A stretch of 64,000 nt of DNA from Porphyra umbilicalis (GCA_002049455.2 KV919004.1:1-64000), one strand, 5' to 3'; numbered from the stretch's first letter, positions 23,555 through 35,454 are shown. Made by a program: numbers and translations. The notes: generated from the sequence alone by a model not told the origin.

Positions 23555-23575
23555 AACGATCCGGCAAAAACTCCC
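23555..23575 (-). repeat. Right terminal inverted repeat of pogo-like element
   Basis: Perfect 21-bp reverse complement of 17,546-17,566, followed by TA. Confidence 0.9.
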
Positions 23576-23577
23576 TA

Positions 23578-24905
23578 ATGCCAGAAAACATGAAGGAAAC
23601 AGCTGCATGCGATACACTCTCTTGGCCTCTGCCACTCTGCGTCAAAGATGCTTTGCAGCATCACGGAGCGTCGGCTCGCCTGGCCTCCGCCGGCCTCCCC
23701 GCCGCCCGCAGTCCCACCCATCTCACCGAGCACAAAGCCAGAGCAGATGGTCATCAAATCATTCTCGGTCATGGCCGCGGGAGCGTCCTCGTCGCCGGTG
23801 CGACCCTACGGAAAAAGCCGGAGTCAAAAACCGGCGTACTCCTATCGAGAACTACGCCGGTTTCCTATAGTTTGGGACGCACCTCAGGGCTCTTCAGGCG
23901 ACTAAAGTATTCCGGGAAAAGACAGCATCAGTGAGATAATGACAGGCCTCTGAGACCTCCTCACGGCAAAAAGCCGGCATACCTGGGCTCATGAGGACCG
24001 CAGAAACGAGGGACTGCGGCAGAGCTCTGTCACTCTCATCCATTCATTTCATGATCGACCAATAGGGATGGAGAGCGTCGTTGCATCAAAACCACAGGCT
24101 GGTGCACGGCCCTGGACAGGATCTCAAATTGTACCGATCAATCCGTGAATATTCCATGTAATCATTTCCCAAATACGGCGTTCATGGTTTAGCATGTAAG
24201 ATGTTACATTAGTATGTAAGATGTTATGGTGCGTGTCTCCAATATGAACCATGGCGGTTTTTTCTTCATTTCTCGGCCCACTTGCCTTCTGCAACGGTCC
24301 GATAATGTAATGTGACCCACTCGATCCCACTGTGCTTCCAGAACAGCCCCTGACAGTGTTAGCAGAGGCGGCACATTCTGACGTGTCATGGGGGAAAGTG
24401 TTAATCATTGCAACTTTGACAGGTGACGATCACGCGGCCCAATCAAATGCACAGATACTAGAGCCGGCATGTGCTGACAATTTGTGCACGATGAAAAGGG
24501 CACCACCTTACCAATAAAAACATTAAAATGACCCCCATGTAGCCCCCTGTGAGGAAAACACGATTTGGGACACCCCTCATCGAATCTCCAGTTAGCACAA
24601 GAGCTTGAGCGTTGCAAACCTTTAACCCCAAGAACCTGAAACAGACTGGCTCCAAGATTGGGGCTATCTGAGAGGTCCACAGAACAGGGCCCACAGGCGG
24701 GTATTAAGGAGTTGTCAGCCAAGCACGCGTCGGGCGAGGCTCTTTCCATGGAGGCAAGTCGAGATTTTTCTCGTACCCCACGCCGCCTGCCCCCGTGCAG
24801 TGATGTGGCAGTCCTTCCGAAAACGCGCCTGTCTCATTTTTGGGACACGCACCATACATGCAGAAGGTTGTTACATTAAAGAGATAGCTCGCTAATGTTT
24901 AATGA
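23578..24905. other. Intergenic
   Basis: No gene is supported. A short direct repeat around ATGTAAGATGTTA occurs twice near 24,195-24,230. Small palindromes built on GCCGG and CCGGC lie near 23,810-23,870. Confidence 0.4.
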
Positions 24906-24965
24906 CACAACGTTAACACTACAATAGTGGTCGTACACAACGTTAACACAACACTAGTGGTGGTA
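24906..24965. repeat. 30-bp tandem duplication with CACTA/TAGTG words
   Basis: Two 30-bp units both start CACAACGTTAACAC and contain TAGTGGT. CACTA and TAGTG occur near the 3' side of the tnp2-like ORFs. A matching right end was not found, so calling this a CACTA terminus would be premature. Confidence 0.75.
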
Positions 24966-24979
24966 TGGTACGCAAGAGG

Positions 24980-25969
24980 TCACAGACAAGAAAGAAAGGC
25001 CCTCCCGCCGTCGTCCTCGTCCTCGGCGCCGTCGCTGTCGGAGCCGCGACCGGTGGCCGCATCCTGGTCGTCATCGGCGGGTGTGTAGTGCCGCTCCGGC
25101 GTCGCCACCTTGGTCGCCTTGGGGGTCTTGTACGTGGCCGGGGACGCGGCCAACAGTTCCGCCACCTTGTCCTTCACCTTGCGCGCCTCGGTCTCATTGC
25201 GATGCCGGACGGCGCGTGCGAGCAGTGCACACGCCGCCCAGCTCCGCTGAGTGCGGCTCTGCGTCGGGCATGCCGCCTCGACGTCGACAGCGGCCTTGGC
25301 GACGTCGCCCGAGCTCTGCCGACAGAACGAGCGGCCGATGAAGAAGTAGTCGATGACGGCCTTCCGCACGACGGCGAGGATGAGCTTCTTGTCCTTGGTG
25401 TTGACGCCGCAGAGACCGCCCTTGGCGACGTTGATGCCCTTGAGGCTTGTCTTGCGGGGACGGCAGATGTCGCGTGTAGTGCCGATGGGAAGCGGGACAT
25501 CGTCGATGCCGCCGATGGCGCCACCGCTCCAGCTGCGGGAAACGACCTTGACGTCGTTGGCGGCTAAGCGTCGGAGGGTGGGGCCCGCCTTGAAAGCGCT
25601 GTCCCGGCAGATGACATATTGAGCCGCTGCACGTGCGAGGACGACAGCCTCCATAGAGGCCAGCTGCTCGAGCTGCATGAGCGTTGGGCGGTCGGCGTCG
25701 TCGGTGGTTGTCGTCGGCGTGGTAGCGGCCGCGCGGCTTGCGGCGGGAAGGCCGGCTGCAGGAGAATGATCAGCGCGGGCACTTCGGAAGTCTGCCGTCG
25801 TGAGCGCGGGCCCGCGTGTGGCGACGTGGAGCCAGCGCGGTGGAGCCCCGGTCGGTTGGCCTTCGGGGGTGCCACCGCCGCCGCGACGAGCGAGGTAAAG
25901 CGAGCGGCAGGCAGCGGGCAACTTGTCGAGCCAGTCCACCGACAGTGTCTTGACTGCCGGCGGCGTCAT
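24980..25969 (-). CDS. Hypothetical protein next to tnp2-like transposase
   Basis: The 329-aa frame has no recognised domain. It has a Pro/Ala-rich N-terminal third, a central stretch with SMEAVVLARAAAQYVICRDS and KKLILAVVRKAVIDYFFIG, and an acidic Asp/Glu-rich C terminus. Its ATG overlaps the stop of the upstream frame. Its place directly 3' of transposase remnants on the same strand suggests a companion protein of that element; an alternative is a later exon of the same gene. Codon use reads like a real protein in the middle part. Confidence 0.45.
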   Translation of the reverse strand: MTPPAVKTLSVDWLDKLPAACRSLYLARRGGGGTPEGQPTGAPPRWLHVATRGPALTTADFRSARADHSPAAGLPAASRAAATTPTTTTDDADRPTLMQLEQLASMEAVVLARAAAQYVICRDSAFKAGPTLRRLAANDVKVVSRSWSGGAIGGIDDVPLPIGTTRDICRPRKTSLKGINVAKGGLCGVNTKDKKLILAVVRKAVIDYFFIGRSFCRQSSGDVAKAAVDVEAACPTQSRTQRSWAACALLARAVRHRNETEARKVKDKVAELLAASPATYKTPKATKVATPERHYTPADDDQDAATGRGSDSDGAEDEDDGGRAFLSCL

Positions 25970-28288
25970 ATGCGCGTTGGTAGGAGGGGAGTGGGGTGCG
26001 GCAGTGGGGAGGGGAGGCGTGGAAAAATGTGTACGGGAGACGTGGGGGTAGTCGTGACAGGGGCGTGATAGCCGGAGCGGTTTTGCCGTTTGGGCGTCGT
26101 CGTCTCCAGATAATGCTGAGCGACAGTCCTCGGGGCCGGCCTAGGGGGCACCCCTGTGTGCAGGGGCCCCCCGTCGTCACTGCCCCCGTTGAACCATCTC
26201 GTTGCAGCCCAAGCAGGAAGTGGTCGATGAGTCCGTAATGCAGGACGCTCATCCTGCCTCTCACCACCGCCGGCTGTGCGTACACGCACAGTGCTCCGAA
26301 CGCGTACAAATCTGTTACGTCGTTGGACTGTACTGCTGTCAGACTCCAACATTGTGGAGCCAGCTACGGCCTCCGAGGGGAGGACCGCACGAAAGTACTT
26401 CTTACTGAAGATCTGGGAAGGTAGAGCGCCTTGCCGGTTGCGCTCCAACACCTTGAGCAGGCTCTGCAGCTCATGGCCAGCCAGCAACTCTGGCCTCTTG
26501 CGCGGTGACATCAACGTCATCTGCCGGTCCTCCTTGGACGGACAGGCAAAGGAACTGCGCGAGTACTCCGGCTGCGCGCAGGGGTCTCGCCCGCTGACGT
26601 CTGTCCACAGCTTGCGGTGGAAGGAAGACGCGTGCGAGGCAATCAACTCTGCCCTGTACTTTTGCGACACCGCATTCATCAGCGCCGCGTGCGGGCTGGA
26701 CCGAGAGCGCATCAGCGCAGGAAGCGTGCCGATGTAGCGCTCCATGGGAAACTTGCAGTAACTCCATACGGGCCCGCACGCTTCTATGTTGTGCGGGATG
26801 TCCAGGAGAGCCACAACTGTGGAGAGGCACAGCGTGATGTTCTTGATATCACCTCCGTAGGCTTTCTTGTAGAAGAGGCCGCAAAGGTTTTGCAGCTCCG
26901 TCTTGAGGGTCGCCACATCGCTCACTGGGAGGTCGTCCGGCACGAAGATCAGGCGGCATGCGCGCACGGGGCACATAAACATGTTGTACGACTCTGATGG
27001 AATGCGCCCAGCTAGAGCAGCAGGGCCTGTGCTCAGCACAAAAGACATCCACGCAACCGCCTTGTACGACTTGTAGTGAGTCTGGACATTTCGCAGCCCA
27101 CGGGCTTGAAACAGGGGCACTGTCGCTCGGGCCACCGCAATCTCGGCACCGACGAGCTCTGCGACGCTATTTGTCATAGCTCATTTGTGTGGAGCCTGGT
27201 TGGAGTCTTTCCACACCCCTGAAAACAGACGCCACAGGTTGGATACGTTGTTCTGTAGCACTAGGTGCATGACGTCGTTCCGCGCGGAAGACGGCCCAAT
27301 GTCCCGTATGTACCTCATGTGGGGATAGGGTGCCCTGTCCACCGGGCTGGGACACGTCATGAAGAAGTAGCCTTTGTACCCGCTGACCTGCATCAATCGC
27401 TCTACACAAATCTTGGACCGGGTCTGCAATCGGGCCGCTTCAATGATGTTGACAGCTTCGGTTCTCGAGGAAGCTGTCCTTCGGTTCTTGTTGTAGTACT
27501 TCTTTTCGAACAGCTTGGCAGGCGACGCAGGTCTGTCCGACGGGTCCTTGTCTGGAAAGTCATGGTGGTTGGAGCCCTCCACCCAGACACCATGGAAGTC
27601 CTGAAAGCGACTTGGCTGTCGACCATTACTGCCCTTTATGCCAGTCACCTTGTTGCCACCAGGCATTTCCGACGTCAATTGAAGCAGGTGGACTCGAACC
27701 TCTTGTATCCCATCCACTCCGGCGACCTTGTCCCCGAGCATCCCGCGCGCCAGCAGGTTGAGCTCTTCCATGATAGGATGGAAAAAGGGCTCTAGATCCT
27801 CTGGCTATTAAGGATCCGGCGTGACCGTTACTAGCAGCTGCGAAGCAATATTGAACCGCGTCGAGGTGGGCATACTCATGATAGTGAGCATGATAGGCCA
27901 TCATTGATAGCCGCTCTGCTTCCAGGCTACGTATCCGTCAGCCCTCAAGCTCACGAAGATGCCCATAGGCGACTTGATGATGCCCTTCTTGACCAGATCA
28001 CGGTAGATTTCGCTGTGGTAGAAGCTCCTTGAACACTGTTCGCGCCGTCTCGGCATGAGCAAGCGCGTCCTCGTTCAATTTGATCATATTGGGTCCCATT
28101 TCCGGGTCCGCGAGCATCATGGCCATCCATGGCGATATCTTGCAGTAACGCGTTGTCTTGCCTGGTTGCCCTTGGGAGTTGTACCGCTCTACCTGGCCAA
28201 AGGGACAAGTAGTAGCCTGCACGTGTTTAGCCGTGTACTCCTTCCAGCCGATCCAGCAGCAATGCACGATCTTCTCCTCAAGACGCAC
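25966..28288 (-). pseudogene. tnp2-type transposase (CACTA superfamily), fragmented
   Basis: Reading minus, three pieces follow the family order. At 28,288-27,998 is SPWMAMMLADPEMGPNM. At 27,771-27,181 is DIGPSSARNDVMHLVLQNNV, the conserved Asp-x-Met-His region. At 27,177-25,966 are the helical part and CGPVWSYCKFPMERYIG, which matches the GPVW...FPMER block typical of fungal-type tnp2 proteins. The last two pieces share a frame and are split only by TGA at 27,181-27,183. The first piece is in another frame, so either an intron or an indel lies between 27,771 and 27,998. The last 150 residues of the final frame are probably not coding. Terminal repeats were not found. Confidence 0.65.
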
Positions 28289-28356
28289 CGCGTTGTTGAC
28301 AAACTTGTCTGGCTTGTAAGGTGTCCTGTTCTTGAGCCCGCTGTGAGTCCTCTGCT

Positions 28357-29052
28357 TCAGCAGGGTGACCAGCGCCTCTCGAGGTAGGTTTTACTCTTAC
28401 GCGCAGTTGAACGGCACAAAGTCTTAGACCATGTACGAAAATGCCTGTGGCGACAAGGCCACCCCGTTTGTGACAATGTCAGCCGGCGTTGACTGCCCAA
28501 CGCGCTCATTGTCGGGAGCCCCGTGCTGCGCGTCATCCGAGGCTGATCCGCCTGCTGAAGAAGAAGCCCCAGGTCTTCAGCGTTCTCGCCTTCTTCATTG
28601 TCGTCGCCGCCATCAGAAAGCGCGAGGTTCTGCAACACGTCCAGGGGTAGATCTTCCTCCTCCAGCGGCTCGCCATCATCACTGCTGTCGGGCTTGACAC
28701 TGCTGTCGCCATCTCCGCCACTGTCTAACCCGTGTCCGTGGACGGCCCATGCACCGACGGAGCCACCGCCAGTATGATCGAGCACCCCGCCATCCGTCCC
28801 CTCGTCTTGTTCATCTCCGCCGGTGGCATGAGCGCCGTCGCCGACCTCCTCCATCTCCACGCTACCGTCATGACCAGGGCCCAGCGCTCTTGGTTCTTTG
28901 TCCGCAGCTGCGTCATCGGTTCGGCGTCTCTTGGCTCGGCTCAGGGCCGTATTGCTACCATCATGACGGCAAAAAGTTGCCCTGCACACGTACCTATCGC
29001 CAGATGGGTGACGGGAGCATATCGCGCATGGACACTCGAACAAGACCCCCAT
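28357..29052 (-). CDS. Hypothetical acidic protein, possible N-terminal exon of tnp2-like gene
   Basis: The 231-aa frame starts with a Cys/His cluster (CPCAICSRHP, then CRATFCRHD) that could bind zinc. A long Asp/Glu/Gly-rich middle and an LPLDVLQNLALSDGG segment follow. It sits just upstream of the tnp2-like pieces on the same strand. Transposases of this kind often begin with a zinc-binding region and an acidic linker, so this may be the 5' part of the same gene, joined by splicing. No splice pair was proven. Confidence 0.4.
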   Translation of the reverse strand: MGVLFECPCAICSRHPSGDRYVCRATFCRHDGSNTALSRAKRRRTDDAAADKEPRALGPGHDGSVEMEEVGDGAHATGGDEQDEGTDGGVLDHTGGGSVGAWAVHGHGLDSGGDGDSSVKPDSSDDGEPLEEEDLPLDVLQNLALSDGGDDNEEGENAEDLGLLLQQADQPRMTRSTGLPTMSALGSQRRLTLSQTGWPCRHRHFRTWSKTLCRSTARKSKTYLERRWSPC

Positions 29053-31287
29053 GATGGCCGTGAAGTGCCTTTTCGTACAATGTAGCGCGCATCCGCGCCT
29101 ATCCGCCTAAAGATGGAATGGACGTGTGATGTGCTGACAATGGCCCGTTGGGAACTGACGAAGTCAAAGAATTGCGCTTCGGGCCGAGTGATCTTTACAA
29201 ATCGCATCTAATCCGGTTCGCTGTCAGCATAGTGATACGTCAATGAGAAGATTACTGTCAGCACGACAGTTGATCCCCAACGTCCTGTCCAGGGACGCCG
29301 GCGCCGGCCGTGGCGCATCGGGCGACCTCCTCGTTCAGGAGGCGCGTAGCTCGCCGCCGGCGCCCCCTCCATCACTGCCGTCGGCCTGGTCGTTACCGGC
29401 GCACGATGCGTCGAATTCAGCGTCCTCATTGGCGCCCGTGTCGAGGATCCCCTCTGCATCCTCCCTGGCTGATAACAGCAGGTGGCCGTTGCTATGCCTA
29501 TCCCGCACAGATGGCGCTCGCGCTTCATGGCGTCCAGCACCTAGAATGTGGGCACACGACGGAAAAATGGTCCCCACGCCGTATAGCATCGAGCACCTTG
29601 TTTGTGGACGCTCGAAAGAGCAGTAAGACACCGCGCCTTGAAAAAGTAACGAAGGTGGCACGGAAGTGCACCGAACATTATTTGGTGGACTGACGCCCTA
29701 ATAGCGCATTTGAAATGATGAATTTTTTCGCCAAGCATGTCCCAATCACGCCCCTAAAATTATGGGCGTGCAGGGCGTGACACGCCCAAAACACGTAAAA
29801 TTGCTCGCCCCAGGCGTGCAATTTAGCACGCTCCGGGCTTGTTGCACAACGCCTGTTTCTTGCGCACGGTGCCTAGTAACAGGACAGCTTTCCGGTGCCG
29901 TGAGGGCCGATGGATCTGTCTTCTGCACGAAGAGCCGAGTCTCCCTTCGTGCCACAAAGGGTGCCCAGCATTCTAGAAAGACTGTACCCAGATTCGCCAA
30001 CGTGCTAGGTCAAGATATAATTCAATACGTACGCAAAAATGTACGCTTGTCCTTTGCTGGCTGGAAAGTACGCTCGAGCCTGATCTCTCGTGCTCGACAT
30101 ACGGGGACGCTGCTATGGATCATACCGAATACGCAGCCACTTTTATGAAATGGGAACGCTTGAAGACGTCTGAAGGAAATGCACTTTCTCTCGGCCGGCT
30201 ACGAGCATCACCTGCTACCCTCCACCACCGCACATGTTTACCAACGACCACAAACGTCGTCCGGAGATCTCCGCAGCATCGATGACACGCAGTGAGTTCC
30301 CTAGCCACGTCTAGTTCCCGCCTGCAGCGTCACCAGCGCGCCCTGCAACTCACAAAAGGGCATTCAGCACAACGGTGGGATGCAGGGAAAAACGTTTATC
30401 GCTCAAGTCTATTGTCGTACCCGCATGAAAGTGTGTCATATAAAAGCCGATGGAGTAGGCTCCAGGATGCGCCAATGCTGAGCTCCAACGCTTTCTCTAG
30501 TGCCGAGTTCTGTGCGCGCCAATATGAGTCGCGCTAATGCGCCTTAGTGCGTGGAATGGACCTTTAGTTAAGGTGGCTCTTCTGGGCCTGAGCAAAGCTG
30601 CAACATGGTAAAACATCAGTGGCCAAGATCAATGCGGGACGCGTCCCAATTTCATTGGCCTTAACGGCGCCTGTGAGAGGGGTAGCTGACCGCAAAGGAT
30701 GAGCCGTGTACTGAGCCGTGATCCGTCAGATCACGTCATGCCCGCCTTTTCAATCCGCAAATTTCTGGTCGCCTGCAGGCGTTCTAGCGGCGCGCGCGCC
30801 GTCGCGATCGCCCAGTGGTTTTCCTCTTACTTTGGATGGGAGATATATGGCGTACGACGTCGGAGACCGACTGTACGTGCGGCCGCTTTATGATGAAAAC
30901 AGACGAAATAAAGCAGCCAACATGGAGAGGACCAGGGGGGTGGGGGGAGCAGCCGCGAGCTGCAGAGCGGCACAGAGGCACTTACCTTTCCTGTAACACA
31001 CCTGCGTATTCCCCCCCCTTTTTCTGCGCTCTTTCATGTGAATGTCAACTCAGGGCAAGCACTGTAGACGTTGCGCAGGCCTTCAGTGGCACGATATGGT
31101 TGTATGTTAGGGTCGATTGCGCGCGCCTTCTCTTCAAGCCTACGCCGGGGATGGCTGATTGGCGGGAGTCGGCCAGGATTTGCCCTCGGGGCTTTTTCCC
31201 TGACCTGATTGCGCGCCCTCAATTCGTGACGTGCAAGCGTGGGGCGGCGGCTTTGGGATGCGACCCCACAGGCACCCCGTGTGATCT
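29053..31287. other. Intergenic
   Basis: Only short frames. GGGCGTG/CACGCCC words cluster near 29,745-29,815 and recall the sequence flanking the Harbinger insertion (17,402-17,455). A TATA-like word lies near 30,440 without a following ORF. No gene is supported. Confidence 0.4.
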
Positions 31288-33767
31288 TTGCGACACGTGT
31301 TGCTCTACCGCTCGGTCGTCTACGCCCCAGCCCCCCCCCCCTGCAATCTTGGGCTACCCCATCCCCCGCGTTCCGCTCACCCGCGCCGGCTGCTCCTTCT
31401 AGGGCCATCAGCACCTCCCCCCCGCCCCGCTGTTCCTCAGGGCGGCGTGCACGGTTTCGCAGTGTCGGTCGGCTCGCAGGCGGGCAACACGGTGGTCGCC
31501 AGGAGCTGGCAAGACTCCACCTCCTCGGGGACAGTTGACCGCGTAACCGGGGAGCTAGGGGCTGTGGCTTGTTCGGCGCTGCTCTGGGAGCGACAGTGTC
31601 TCATTTCCCATATGCATCTGGTCGCAAGTGCAAAGCCGCAGCAATCCCCAGTCGACCCCCGCCGACTGCTGGTGTTGACCTCTAGTGGTGATGGCAGTCG
31701 ACCACAACCGTTGTTGGCGACTGCGCCGCCAGAAATTCCCAGTCGTTGTGCATTTCCGAATGGCTTTAGGGCCGGAAAGGATGACGGAAACAAGGACAAG
31801 TCGACACTGGAAGCCATTGCAAGTGTAATTTTATTGCGTGGCGACCGCCCGGAGATCCGACTGGAGCGTAAAAAGGGACGGGCGCTTGTCTATCTACGGC
31901 AGCGGTCAGTGATGAAGGCGGAGGTTAAAAACAGTCAGACCAAAAAGCGCCGCGCAGCTGCACTTCGGTTGCAGGTGGGCGCGCAGGAGGTCGGGGTGGC
32001 GAGGACATGGCGCAGACGTCCACGTCTATCGCGCGATGCTGTAGATATTTCTGTCAAAGAGCAGGTAGGCCTTCTAGCGGCTCTGTCTATGGGCCACGTC
32101 GGGTTCAACTGTTGCAGGCTGGCGCTCGGAGGTGCCACCAGCGGCCTCTGCAACCTGCCAGTTCTGCGTGCATGGCGGTGGGAGCTCTCAGCGCCGCCCG
32201 GCAAGCAGGTGGCTGTGACGGGCTCTAGCGCCTACCTCGCCTCGCTATCCGCGGCTGTCCAGGAGCGCGTGTCCTGTCTGTGTGACAGTCATATGTTTTT
32301 GGAGAGGCCGGTGACCGACCCGGCGGTGTGCGACAACACAGCGGCCGCTGAGCAAGGCCCTACCGGTGTTGCCGTCTCCCTCCGAGGCTCCCCACCCACG
32401 TCGGAGCCGGACGTGCGCATTGTCCTCGGTTTGGACAAGAACGGCGATCCGGGGGCGGAAAAAATTGGTGGCATCAAATATCAATCAGGCACTCCAAACT
32501 AGCCCTGCCAACACCATTCTGCTCGGCGTTCTGCCCCCGTGACGTCGAAAATTATGAAGAGTTGGCTGCAATGCTGGCGACGCAGCTGCTCCAGATAGAC
32601 GCCCTCCTGCGCGACGGCGTCATGGTGCGTGGCACCTACCGTCTGGTGCGCCTGATGCTGGGTTGCGATATTGCTGCATGATGCTGTCTGCTTGGCCATA
32701 AGGATGCCACCGCTACGCTGCCCTGTATGGCATGCAAGCTCACCCGGTGCCCAAGTGACCAGCAGGCACTACTCAACACTAGTTACAGGACGCCGCAAGA
32801 CGAGTCTGGCAGCGGAAATCTGCGAGAGCGCACCCACTTCGCTGACCGCATGGCGGTTGGAGACGCGACGAGGATGGTGGGCAAGCCCGGCACGCATGCG
32901 CGTATTTGCGCGGTGGCGCGATGTCACTTATTCGGGATTGACCCCCGACAAATTGTATCAGTTCCTCTGCACACAACTCAATGAGCTCGCCACTGTCTTC
33001 TCCGACTTGCTGTTGAGATGATGATGGAGCATCGGAGCCCGACTGAGGGCGCTGCCGCTGGGTGGCAAGCGGGGAATGAATTTGCGCTCGAGCTCGTGGG
33101 GGTGCTACACGAGAAGGTGCGTGTGCGGCCTACCTCCTTTCATTGTGGACTGTTTATCGGTTGCGACTGCCACACCATCGGCGACCAAAGCTCGATCCTG
33201 TGGGCCGCACCCGTCGGAAAGGTCTCACTGGCGCACCTCGCTGCCTTTGAGGAGGCCTGCTCCCTGTGGGACAGGGTCCAGAAGACGTTGAACCGCGCGA
33301 TTATCGCTTCTGCGGAGAACGTTCTGTCGTCTCGCGCGGATGAGCCGGCCAAGGTGACCCCGTCGAAGGGGAGCTTCGGTTGGTTTTCGATATCCCCGAA
33401 TCTCCACATTTTGATGTTCAACGCTCCAGACTTTCTAAAGATATGTAGCGGCGTTGGAATTTATGGAGAACAGGGACTGGAGACAAGGCATGGGCGGTAC
33501 GGCGAAAACGCCGTCAAGTTTCTTGGCGCAACGGAGCTGGAGCGGGCGGAGGAATTCATGAGGGTGATGGCTCTGGCACTCGCGGCGCTCGTGGACGTCC
33601 TCCCGCGCTACGTAGCCAATCGAAGATCGGCTGCGGCCGGGGCCCGCAAGGCAATCGAAGGCGACCGACAAACTGCGGCTGGAGAACAAGCCATCGTCGC
33701 CAGTGCGCGCCACCGAGAGTGCGAAGGCGGTCAAGAAGCGGAAGCAGTGGGCAGCGGGTATTACTGA
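31288..33767 (+). pseudogene. Transposase-like relic with frameshifts
   Basis: Motifs follow one order but in changing frames: VLGLDKNGDPGAEKIGG near 32,420-32,475; ALQTSPANTILLGVLPP (32,485-32,540); VENYEELAAML with RLMLGCDIAA then stop TGA near 32,680; LPCMACK; ARCHLFGIDPRQIVSVPLH to 32,984; and, in the 33,018-33,767 frame, HILMFNAPDFLKICSGVG and YGEQGLETRHGRYG. The layout (DKGG, SP.NT, GCD..., C..C, PLF...PLH, GxYGEQ-E..H) resembles a DDE-like transposase family widespread in animal and protist genomes; I cannot name it. Several frame changes and stops show decay. Upstream of about 31,560 the frame is not convincing. Confidence 0.5.
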
Positions 33768-34888
33768 TGATGCTGCCAAGAATGTCGGAGGACATCTCGC
33801 ACGCACTGGTAGGCAAAGTGTATGATTACAGCATAGAACATGTAGTTTTGTACAAGAAAGCGCATACACAGGCGGCACCTCGACCATCAGTTCCGTGCGG
33901 TAGCTTATTTGTGTGCCAGATTGACTTCGGAGCCGTGTGTGCAAGGTTCCAGGTTAGCCACACCAGCCGCCCGTCGGCGCCACGGAGATGCCGCTGCGTG
34001 GTCTATACCCGAGGATGGGGTGCCGACGGCGTGCAGCGGCCCAGTTTACGACAACGTTGGCCATGAAAGCGGCAGCGGACGCGCCTCGGGCGGCATGGAG
34101 GGGCCGGCATCTGTCCGCCACACCCTGATGCCGCCGCAGCTGTGCAACACTATCCCTACGGCTGCGGTGCACTAGCGGCTTTTTCGAGAGCTCCTCGCCG
34201 GCTTCCGGCACGGACAGAATTTCTGACCCCCGCCCCCTAGAAGACTTTTGGCCGTCTCCCTACAGCGAGGCGGCAGCTTCGCCGCCGCCCCGTTGGTGAA
34301 TCCCGCCCAGCGGCGGCGCGGCAGTATGATGTCTCCATTCGTCGGCCCGCTGGGGCCGTCGAAGCTCCTACAGAAAGCGACGTAGTCCAGCTCACAATCG
34401 ACCAGTTTCCGCGGGGATCCTACCCGCGTCGTTGCTGCACCTCATCCTGCGTGCCCTACCTGCGCACAAGTCTTTTCGCCCGCTGAGCGTCTTCTTTCTA
34501 GTTCCCTCCGGCGTTTTACTCATTGTCGACGTCGCTCTCGCGCGGTACTGTACACACTTGCGTTGACCACGAGGTGCCGCAGGTACCGTCGCGTGAGCGA
34601 CGCCAGGGGCCGGACGGGGCGAGTCAATGGGAGGTGAGAGACGGTGCATGAGTCGGACCGTGTCTGTACATAGTAGGGTGAGGACCGCATACTCTGTGCA
34701 CGTCCTTATGCTGGAAACTAGCTGATGTTTACACGTGTCTTTGTGCCGAGAAATGTGACGTGCTGTGTCACCCTCCCCATCTTGCAACACCTGCGAGCCT
34801 GCTCCGGCTTGTCTCTTAATTGTATTCTTGTAGTTATCACTTCAAACACCACCCTTATAGTTCTCCCCCTCCCTCCCCGCCCCCCTCA
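33768..34888. other. Intergenic
   Basis: No gene is supported. The sequence is mixed, with no clear repeat. Confidence 0.4.
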
Positions 34889-35451
34889 GAGCGTCTCCAC
34901 CAATGGAGCCAAAAGCCAAAGCCAAACGTCACGAGTGCCCAACGTGTGGCCCTATCACTGGCTCTCCAAACGTCGATCCAAAACAAAGAAGGTCACGTCT
35001 CAATCTTGGGCTCCCCTGGATGCTCACTATGGGTGGGCCTCTTTTGTGGCCGACAGACCATCCAGGAATGCCCGACAAAGAATCTCAGTGGATGGCCGAT
35101 CGCCATATCACTGTTTGCATGCCACGGGTCACGCTTTCCATTGGCGTAGGTTGGCTCAAAATGGAACCAGGGGATGGCAAAACGGTTGGGGGAGCATCCA
35201 AACAGGTTTGTTTGGAGCGGCGCGCCTCCAAACGCGCCCGTTTGGACTGGCCCTGCCGTTGAACATCCAAAACTAGAGCAATCGCGTGTCATGGACACGA
35301 GGTCGATTAGGCGACTAGAATATGTGAGGATGGTCTATTTTTGGACCGTCACACCCTAGTTTTGGATCGCATCCCAGCCACCAATGCCCGTTTGGCAAAA
35401 CCGTGCCACGTTTAGGCGTTTGGGTGTTTGGATCCATTGGTGGAGACGCTC
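34889..35451. mobile_element. MITE, 563 bp, TCA target duplication
   Basis: Terminal inverted repeats begin GAGCGTCTCCACCAATGGA, with one mismatch shortly after. TCA lies directly outside each end (34,886-34,888 and 35,452-35,454). A three-base duplication and a GAGC start resemble the PIF/Harbinger ends found at 7,001, so it may be a non-autonomous relative. The interior has many TCCAAA and TTTGGA words. The 119-codon frame inside has no recognisable motif. Confidence 0.85.
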
Positions 35452-35454
35452 TCA

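Larger units (their letters stand above)
17546..23575. mobile_element. pogo/Tigger-like DNA transposon, 6.0 kb
   Basis: The ends are perfect 21-bp inverted repeats beginning GGGAGTTTTTGCCGGATCGT, at 17,546-17,566 and 23,555-23,575. Both are flanked by TA (17,544-17,545 and 23,576-23,577), the target of the Tc1/mariner/pogo superfamily. Inside lies a broken pogo-type transposase on minus (19,458-22,213). The flanking 1.9 kb at the left and 1.3 kb at the right carry no recognisable gene. Confidence 0.88.

Noticed and set aside
24906-24965. True CACTA termin
   Set aside because: CACTA and TAGTG words are present, but no matching opposite end was found up to 31 kb.
34903-35262. 119-codon ORF with CPTCG
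   Set aside because: Lies inside a 563-bp MITE, starts within the terminal repeat, and has no second zinc-binding pair.
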